From: Endozoicomonas gorgoniicola
Lineage (GTDB): Bacteria > Pseudomonadota > Gammaproteobacteria > Pseudomonadales > Endozoicomonadaceae
DNA length: 64,000 bases
Assembly (NCBI RefSeq): GCF_025562715.2
Contig: NZ_JAPFCC010000001.1
Location: 3,056,501 to 3,120,500, forward strand
Direction: 5' to 3'
Every line of letters begins with the position of its first letter. The first letter of the stretch is position 1. Of the stretch, positions 58,550 to 64,000 are shown one piece after another. Position numbers and translations under genes: made by a program. Under the pieces are notes generated by a model, which made no database searches, was not told where the DNA came from, and saw nothing but the letters and a program-made list of their open reading frames with translations.

Positions 58550-59542
58550 TCAAGTCATAAGTGCATAACCCATGACTTTTCTTGCATCTATTCCAGTTGA
58601 CTCTTTAAATGCCTCATAAGGAGTCTTGTAGCCCAGGCACTTTCTTGGCCTGTTGTTCAGCTTATCCACTGCAATGATGACATCTTTTTCTGTCACGCCA
58701 TTAAGCTCCATCGACTTGGGGAAATACTGCCTTAGCAAACCATTAGCATTCTCATTCTGGCCTCTTTCCCAAGAATGGTAGGGGGCAGCAAAGTAGCTGT
58801 CACATTTTAAAGCTTTGGCAATTGATTCATGCTGAACAAACTCCTTTCCATTGTCGTATGTTATTGTCTTTACAAACCTTTTCAGAGGCTTGAGTACGTC
58901 AATTATTCCCTGTTTAACCGCTTTTGCCTTCTTGCCTGGTAGAGGGACAGCAAGGCGAAGCTTGGTTTTTCGTTCATCTAATGTAGCGATGGCTCCTTTA
59001 TGATTTTTACCTATTACAGTATCAGCTTCCCAGTCACCAACTCGCTCTCTGTTGTTGACCACTTCGGGGCGTTCTTCAATGCCAACCCGATTTGGTATAC
59101 CGGTTCGGTTATGAGCTGAACCGTATCGCTTTCGATAAGTTTTTTTCTGGTGCCTCAAGTGCTTATAGAGCGAGCCTCCGCGCCGTTTATCATCCGCTAC
59201 AAATTGATAAATCGTCTCATGATGCAGCTTGATTACACCGTCCTTTTCAAGCCTTCCAGCCACTTGTTCAGGACTCCAATCTGAACGGATATCGTTTGAA
59301 ATACGTTGTTTAATGTCGTCTGTCAGCTTAATAGCTTTTGGCTTATCTTTGTGCCGCTGCCGAGCTGTGCGATTAGCCTGTTGGTGCCTGTACCCTCTTT
59401 GCCCTTTATTGCGGTTTACTTCTCGCGACACGGTAGGCTGTGAACGGCCAAGCTTTTTAGCAATTTTGTTTTGTGAAGTCCCATTTTTGAGTTCAGTTTC
59501 GATATAATATCTCTCTTCAGAGCTCAGGTGTGTATAGGCCAT
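58550..59542 (-). CDS. IS30-family transposase
   Basis: 330 residues, intact. N-terminal HTH_38 (LSSEERYYIETELKNGTSQN, then GRSQPTVSREVNRNKG) and integrase core with VGDWEADTVIGKNHKGAIAT (D), TYDNGKEFVQHESIA (D) and HSWERGQNENANGLLRQYFP (E). The final TGA is partly at the element edge. Confidence 0.92.
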   Translation of the reverse strand: MAYTHLSSEERYYIETELKNGTSQNKIAKKLGRSQPTVSREVNRNKGQRGYRHQQANRTARQRHKDKPKAIKLTDDIKQRISNDIRSDWSPEQVAGRLEKDGVIKLHHETIYQFVADDKRRGGSLYKHLRHQKKTYRKRYGSAHNRTGIPNRVGIEERPEVVNNRERVGDWEADTVIGKNHKGAIATLDERKTKLRLAVPLPGKKAKAVKQGIIDVLKPLKRFVKTITYDNGKEFVQHESIAKALKCDSYFAAPYHSWERGQNENANGLLRQYFPKSMELNGVTEKDVIIAVDKLNNRPRKCLGYKTPYEAFKESTGIDARKVMGYALMT

Positions 59543-59654
59543 CCTTGGCTTCCTCTGTATGGTTTGGTTGCTTTACAGAATACCCCTGAGTTCTGATTCA
59601 CTTCAAAGGTTCTGAAACAATCCTCTGGTTACAGAGGTTATGCACTTATGATAC
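58553..59654 (-). mobile_element. IS30-family element
   Basis: About 1.1 kb. Inverted ends TCATAAGTGCATAACC / GGTTATGCACTTATGA. GAATTCA occurs directly on both sides (58546-58552, 59655-59661) and is consistent with the target duplication, though IS30 duplications are usually shorter, so ends are approximate by a few bases. Confidence 0.85.
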
Positions 59655-59877
59655 GAATTCAGGTTTTATAATCTGTTCTATTTTTTATAAATCTGACATA
59701 CACACCGAATCGGTGCTTGAATATCTTTCTGATCATGATGAACTATTAGAGGAAATCGTTTCTTATGATTGGGAAAGCCAAGAAAAAAGAATTGATAAAA
59801 TAATTAAAGATGCATATTTCTATGTCAAATATAAAAGATCTCTAGCATTCTCAAAAAAAATGGTTGAAGTGGCGTAT

Positions 59878-60000
59878 TGTTCATTGTCTGTACTGGAGAA
59901 TAGTGAGTCAGGCAGGTGCATACGGTGAAATATACGAAAGATCAGGATAACTTTCTTTGACCTGTAGAGGTTGATTTGCCAGTCAATTTTGAGCAGTTAC
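59878..60000 (-). mobile_element. IS66 (single-ORF type) end remnant
   Basis: 123 bp identical to the transposase-start end of the 1791-bp IS66 (positions 3815-3937 reversed). It ends at the element terminus GAGCAGTTAC at 60000, directly abutting dppF. The other end of the element is missing. Confidence 0.9.
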
Positions 60001-60352
60001 CCTGAAAGATAATCTGCATCTCTTCCCGCAACAGCCGCATCTGCTTTTTGTCCAGACTACGGATATCTTTCCCTTCAAACAGAATATCCCCTTCGGTGGC
60101 CTCAAGCAGGCGCAGGATTACCCGGCCGGTAGTGGACTTGCCACAGCCGGACTCACCAACAATCCCCAGGGTTTTGCCTTTTTCAATGGAAAATGACACG
60201 CCATCAACGGCATGCAGTTTGCCTTTTGGCGTATTAAAGTGCTTTTTCAGTCCTCTGACTTCAAGCATGACTTCAGACTTATTTTCAGACACTTTCTCAG
60301 ACACTTTCTCAGAAACCTTCTCAGACACTTTCTCAGACACTTTCTCAGACAT
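60001..60352 (-). pseudogene. dppF: Peptide ABC transporter ATPase DppF/OppF, truncated by IS66
   Basis: Starts at ATG 60352, 10 nt after the dppD stop. Residues ~30-117 are the start of an ABC ATPase: VRGLKKHFNTPKGKLHAVDG and Walker A GIVGESGCGKSTTGR, then LLREEMQIIFQ (Q-loop), where the IS66 end begins. Walker B, signature and the C-terminal half are absent. The N-terminus has five SEKV repeats. A product would carry 19 element-encoded residues and could not work as an ATPase. Confidence 0.88.
60290..60349 (-). repeat. 12-bp tandem repeat in dppF
   Basis: Five copies of a 12-bp unit encoding SEKV right after the start codon of dppF (plus-strand unit CAGACACTTTCT-like; one unit has AACC instead of CACT). 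Not part of the ABC domain. Confidence 0.85.
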
Positions 60353-60362
60353 GATGCTTCCC

Positions 60363-61367
60363 TTACCCCGCCTGTTCCAACACTGGCTGACACAGATGAC
60401 AACTGACAAAGTGTTCACCCCCGGTACTCGCAATAACCGGCTTCGGTGGAACTTTGCCACAAAGTGCTGTCGCATCCGGACAGCGCGGATGGAACTTGCA
60501 GCCTTCTGGCAGATGGGTTGGGTCAGGCATCAGCCCTTTAATGGGTATAAGGCGGTCGGTGTTTTTATTCAGGTCGGGTATAGAGCCGAACAACCCTTTG
60601 GTATAAGGGTGTTGCGTGTTCTTATAGACATCACGAATGGGGCCGCTCTCAACAATCTCACCGGCGTACATAATAGCCACTTTATCGCATACCTGGGCAA
60701 CCACACCAAGGTCATGGGTAATCATTACCATGGCTGTGTTGTATTTCTGCTTCAGTGCTTTCATAAGATCCAGAACCTGCGCCTGAATCGTTACGTCCAG
60801 TGCCGTTGTCGGCTCATCAGCAATCAACAGGTCGGGATTACACGCCAGAGCAATGGCAATAACCACTCGCTGTTTCATACCACCGGAAAACTGATGGGGA
60901 AATTCACTGTAACGTCCGGCAGGGATACCCACCATTTCCAGCATCTCTTTTGCCTTGTCAACGGACCGGGCTTTATCAACATCCTGATGAATCAACACCA
61001 CTTCCGCAATCTGATCCCCCACACTCATAACAGGGTTCAGGGAGGTCATGGGGTCCTGAAAAATCATGGAAATATTATTACCACGGATCGTTCGCATCTG
61101 TTCTTCAGGCACGTCCAGCAGGTTCTGCCCATCGTAAACGACTTTGCCACTGGTTATGCGCCCTGGCGGGTTAGGCACCAGTCTCATCAACCCAAGTGCC
61201 GTTGTGGTTTTTCCCGCGCCGGTTTCACCGATAAGACCCAGAGTTTCACCTTTGCGCAGGGTCAGGTTCAGGCCACTGACCGCATGAGTGACTTCACCAT
61301 CCACTTCATAGACGATGCTCAGGTTTTCAACTGACAGCAAAGGCTGTTCATTATTTATTGCAGACAT
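60363..61367 (-). CDS. dppD: Di/oligopeptide ABC transporter ATPase DppD/OppD
   Basis: 334 residues. Walker A GLIGETGAGKTTTALG, Q-loop MIFQDPMTSLNP, signature QFSGGMKQRVVIAIALACNP, Walker B LLIADEPTTALDV and switch MITHDLGVVAQ. C-terminal oligo/dipeptide extension with cysteines (EGCKFHPRCPDATALCG ... SCHLC) as in OppD/DppD. Cytoplasmic ATPase of a peptide importer with DppB, DppC and DppF. Whether substrates are di- or oligopeptides (or another DppD-family ligand such as glutathione or nickel) cannot be told. Gap of 33 bp to dppC. Confidence 0.9.
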   Translation of the reverse strand: MSAINNEQPLLSVENLSIVYEVDGEVTHAVSGLNLTLRKGETLGLIGETGAGKTTTALGLMRLVPNPPGRITSGKVVYDGQNLLDVPEEQMRTIRGNNISMIFQDPMTSLNPVMSVGDQIAEVVLIHQDVDKARSVDKAKEMLEMVGIPAGRYSEFPHQFSGGMKQRVVIAIALACNPDLLIADEPTTALDVTIQAQVLDLMKALKQKYNTAMVMITHDLGVVAQVCDKVAIMYAGEIVESGPIRDVYKNTQHPYTKGLFGSIPDLNKNTDRLIPIKGLMPDPTHLPEGCKFHPRCPDATALCGKVPPKPVIASTGGEHFVSCHLCQPVLEQAG

Positions 61368-61994
61368 ACTTCATTCTTGTCCTTGTCACTCTTGACAGAA
61401 TTAATGCTTCAACCGGGGGTCCAGCGCATCACGCAGACCATCACCCAACAGGTTCAATGCCAGAATCGTAATCATAATGGCCAGCCCCGGGAACGTCGTC
61501 ACATGCCAGGCATGACGCAGATACTGACGACCACCGGCCAGCATTGACCCCCACTCAGGATCGGGTGGCTGAATACCCAGCCCGATAAAACTCAGGCCTG
61601 CGGTTGACAGAATGGCGATAGCAACACCCAGCGCCCCCTGCACAATGACCGGAGCCAGAGAGTTAGGAATGATATGACGGAAAATAATGCGCATATCACT
61701 GGCACCAATGGCGTGAGCCGCCTCAATAAACTCCTGATCACGGATCGACAATACCGAGGCCCGGACCACACGGGCAAAGGTCGGAATATTGGAAACAGCT
61801 ATCGCCAGCATCAGGTTCATCAGGTTAGCACCAAGGGCAGAGACAATCGCAATAGCCAGCAGGATGCTTGGCACCGCCAGAAAAACATCCATGACGCGCA
61901 TGATAATGTCGTCCAGCCTGCCACCGTAATAGCCGGCGACAGCGCCCAGCGCACCGCCAGCAATGATGGAGATACCGGTAGTGGGGCAAACCTG

Positions 61995-62447
61995 TTATAT
62001 TTCATGGATGTCAATGCCAAATTCGATTTTGTTGATCAACAGGCCAATAACAATATCGTGCATTTGTTCTAACTTTGAAAAGCATATTGTCTTTCTGGCC
62101 AGACGCTTAATCCAAGTTCTAAAATTCAGGTTTTTACGTTCAACTTTCTGAGTATTTTCTTTTCCGATGATGTGTCTGCTTTCGTCGAGATTACGTTCAT
62201 AGGCTCCCCAATCATCAGTATAAAATTTCTTGATACCAAATGGTTCAAGAAGCTCTTTTAGTTTTTTGAAAACCTCATCCTTTCGTTTCCCAAAAACGTA
62301 AGCCAAAACAGTATTGGTCGCATGATCAACTGCATGCCAAAGCCAACGCTGGTTACTTTTTTCAAACACATACGACCACTGTTCATCTATCTCGGCCTCT
62401 TGGCAGGCGCGGCCTACGTGAATCACAGCACCCGTTCCAAGATCCAT
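61995..62447 (-). CDS. insB: IS1 InsB transposase part
   Basis: 150 residues from ATG 62447, but the open frame continues upstream to the A8 run and normally InsB is made only as an InsAB' fusion. DDE-like residues in EIDEQWSYVFEKSNQRW and KFYTDDWGAY, and ENTQKVERKNLNFRTWIKR near the C-terminus. Here InsB is +1 relative to InsA, not the -1 of classical IS1; one more A in the run would restore -1. Confidence 0.85.
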   Translation of the reverse strand: MDLGTGAVIHVGRACQEAEIDEQWSYVFEKSNQRWLWHAVDHATNTVLAYVFGKRKDEVFKKLKELLEPFGIKKFYTDDWGAYERNLDESRHIIGKENTQKVERKNLNFRTWIKRLARKTICFSKLEQMHDIVIGLLINKIEFGIDIHEI

Positions 62448-62463
62448 TTTCTGAATATTTGGA

Positions 62464-62757
62464 TTAACTTGAACTAAGCCTTTCTCTTTTTTTTAATGTG
62501 TTTATTACTGTTTTTTTATTGATTCCCAAAACCCTGCTTGTATCCCTGATGCCGCCACCATTAATTGCCATATCGACGACTTTTTCTTTAACGCCTGGCT
62601 CATAAGCTTTGTACCGGTACTCAAGCATAAAGGACTTGGTTTCACATTCAGCATTACAGCAAAAGTAGCGAGGAACATTATGAGCACTGTAGCCAAAGCT
62701 TTTAACGTCATTACCGCCACATTTAGGGCAGTGAACTGGTGTGGAGCACATTTTCAT
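62464..62757 (-). CDS. insA: IS1 InsA
   Basis: 97 residues. N-terminal zinc finger (CPKCGGNDVKSFGYS with later CCNAEC) and HTH (NGGGIRDTSRVLGINKKTV), standard for InsA, which binds the ends and represses transcription. Ends just after an A8 run (~62497-62504). Confidence 0.9.
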   Translation of the reverse strand: MKMCSTPVHCPKCGGNDVKSFGYSAHNVPRYFCCNAECETKSFMLEYRYKAYEPGVKEKVVDMAINGGGIRDTSRVLGINKKTVINTLKKRERLSSS

Positions 62758-63201
62758 ATCGCTCTATGATAAATACGGCATACGCCGTATTTTAGCAAAC
62801 AACTACAAAATATCAGGTTTGCCCCACTACCGAGATACCTACTGACAAAACACCCACCAGCAGGGAAACCCTTGCCCCATGAATTAAACGGGCAAAAATA
62901 TCCCGGCCAAATTCATCGGTTCCTAACCAGTACTGAAAACTGGGACCTTGCAGCCGGTCACCCAGATTCTGGGCAACCACCATGGTTTCATAGTCAGCGA
63001 TAAATCCGGCAAACACCGCCGCAAAAACGACAATGGTCAGGATATACAATCCAAGCATCGCCATTTTGTTACGCTTCAGACGTTGCCAGACTTCAAGCCA
63101 TGGACTCCGCTTTTTCGGAGCAGCTCTCGGTTCCACCTTCGCTGACTCTGCACAGTCTTCCAAAGTCATCTCCTTAGACATAATCAGTTCTCCCTGTTAC
63201 C

Positions 63202-64000
63202 TCATGCGTATTGAGACTTGATGCGTGGATCAACGTATCCATACAGAACATCAACGAACAGATTGACCAGCGTAAAGGCCACCGCCAGGAACATCACAGC
63301 GCCCATTACCATTGGCGTGTCTTTCTGTCGAATCGCATCCACCATCATCCGGCCAACACCCGGCCAGGAGAAAACGGTTTCGGTCAGTACCGCACCACCG
63401 ATCAGATAACCAAACTGCAGGCCAATAACGGTAATCACCGGAATCAACGCATTTTTCAGTGCATGTTTATTAATCACTACATTTTCTGCCACGCCTTTTG
63501 CCCGGGCGGTGCGAATATAGTCCTGACGAATCACTTCCAGCATGGACGAACGGGTCATACGGGTAATGATGGCGGCAGAGCCGGTTCCCAGAGTCAAAGC
63601 CGGCAGGATCAATGAACTCCAGTCGGAGTAACCTCCGGACGGCAGCCAGCCCAGATTGACAGAGAACACCAGTATCAACATCAGACCGAGCCAGAAGTTG
63701 GGCATCGACACGCCCAGTAGTGCCATCAGCATAGAGCTGCTATCAATAAACGAGTACTGTCGTGTCGCCGAGAGAATCCCGACAGGAATGCCGATCAACA
63801 CAGCGATCAACGTGCCAAGAACGGCCAGCACCAGGGTATTGGGAAAGCGCAGGAATATTTCATTAAATACGTCACGACCTGATGCGTAGGAGCGTCCAAG
63901 GTCGCCGATAATAGCGTTGCCCACATAACGGGCATAACGCAAAACAAAGGGGTCATCCAGCCCCATCTCCTCCCGGAGAGATTCCACAGCGTGCTTTGGC
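63202..64000 (-). CDS. dppB: Peptide ABC transporter permease DppB/OppB, C-terminal part
   Basis: Open to the right window edge; 265 residues seen, the first ~65 or so missing. Starts in the periplasmic part (VESLREEMGLDDPFVLRYAR) and then five membrane segments with the EAA loop IRTARAKGVAENVVINKHAL and ending GYVDPRIKSQYA, the DppB/OppB C-terminus. First gene of the visible operon, 20 bp before dppC. Inner-membrane permease. Confidence 0.93.
   Translation of the reverse strand, partial: PKHAVESLREEMGLDDPFVLRYARYVGNAIIGDLGRSYASGRDVFNEIFLRFPNTLVLAVLGTLIAVLIGIPVGILSATRQYSFIDSSSMLMALLGVSMPNFWLGLMLILVFSVNLGWLPSGGYSDWSSLILPALTLGTGSAAIITRMTRSSMLEVIRQDYIRTARAKGVAENVVINKHALKNALIPVITVIGLQFGYLIGGAVLTETVFSWPGVGRMMVDAIRQKDTPMVMGAVMFLAVAFTLVNLFVDVLYGYVDPRIKSQYA

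Larger units (their letters stand above)
56553..59877 (+). pseudogene. Last cassette gene, split by IS66 and IS30 and cut by an IS66 remnant
   Basis: ATG at 56553 (MNNKKLIEWFDKALHVYDGR). The frame can be followed through three pieces: 56553-56705, 58505-58552 and about 59662-59877, after removing IS66 (duplication TAAATTTA) and the IS30 element with one GAATTCA. It then gives one open frame of about 139 residues (…ILNLCDQIISNFEDSS…SVLEYLSDHDELLEEIVSYD…KKMVEVAYC) until the sequence changes to an IS66 remnant. Helical, acidic; family not recognised. Sense orientation. The 3' end and its attC are lost. Confidence 0.72.
61977..62831 (-). mobile_element. IS1-family element
   Basis: 855 bp, 18-bp perfect inverted ends GGTAGTGGGGCAAACCTG, 8-bp duplication GAGATACC (61969-61976, 62832-62839). 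Confidence 0.93.
61401..63181 (-). pseudogene. dppC: Peptide ABC transporter permease DppC/OppC, split by IS1
   Basis: N-terminal part 63181-62832 (cytoplasmic start MSKEMTLEDC, TM1 AMLGLYILTIVVFAAVFAG, then YWLGTDEFGRDIFARLIHGA, the OppC-N motif) and C-terminal part 61976-61401 including the EAA loop EAAHAIGASDMRIIFRHIIP. Removing IS1 (61977-62831) and one GAGATACC gives a continuous frame (VLSVGIS-IIAGGALGAVAGYY) of the usual ~305 residues. With dppF also broken, the transporter is very likely dead. Confidence 0.92.

Noticed and set aside
60048..61334. 428-codon plus-strand ORF over dppF/dppD
   Set aside because: Shadow frame opposite a typical ABC ATPase gene; composition is unlike a protein.
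1..64000. rRNA, tRNA or integron integrase genes
   Set aside because: None recognised on either strand by eye; no tyrosine-recombinase motifs in the long frames.

Overview
The window is a stretch of gammaproteobacterial chromosome dominated by a sedentary integron cassette array and heavily colonised by mobile elements. The transposase set, the density of near-identical insertion sequences and the dpp/opp-type genes suggest a marine, possibly host-associated Oceanospirillales-like bacterium (Endozoicomonas is my best guess, low certainty; no rRNA or marker gene is present). No integron integrase or attI lies in the window.

Layout. From 1 to about 25.7 kb there are 15 attC recombination sites whose top strand is the minus strand. 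They separate cassettes that carry an RnlA-type toxin, a small exported protein, a glyoxalase/VOC-fold protein, a possible UDG-like protein, two toxin-antitoxin pairs, a LysE/ArgO exporter, several small unknown proteins and several cassettes with almost no coding content. From 28.3 to about 56.5 kb the attC sites (7 complete plus one remnant) are on the plus strand, so the array is inverted. The switch falls exactly on an IS66 element (25715-28135) that lacks a target duplication. Cassettes here carry a small two-TM protein, a membrane protein, an unknown overlapping gene pair with a zinc ribbon, a DUF1778/GNAT toxin-antitoxin pair, a methyltransferase and more coding-poor cassettes. From about 60 kb to the end there is chromosomal backbone: a peptide ABC transporter operon on the minus strand (dppB-dppC-dppD-dppF), with dppC split by an IS1 element and dppF cut off by an IS66 remnant.

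Mobile elements. Eight group IIC-attC introns sit at the same position (TTG|TTA) in the R'' box of attC sites, always opposite to the cassette direction; all seven complete attC sites of the inverted half are occupied. Three IS110-type elements target the same attC end and carry a conserved 203-nt non-coding leader that could encode a bridge/seek RNA. Further elements are IS66 (three types, five copies plus a remnant), ISNCY (ISDol1-like, two copies, conserved -1 frameshift signal), IS1380 (two), IS1182 (two nested), IS4 (two), IS3, IS30 and IS1.

Several genes were split by these insertions and can be reassembled in frame by removing the element and one target duplication: the 75-residue cassette protein at 748-2704, the VOC protein (two insertions), the UDG-like protein, dppC, and the last cassette gene (IS66 plus IS30).
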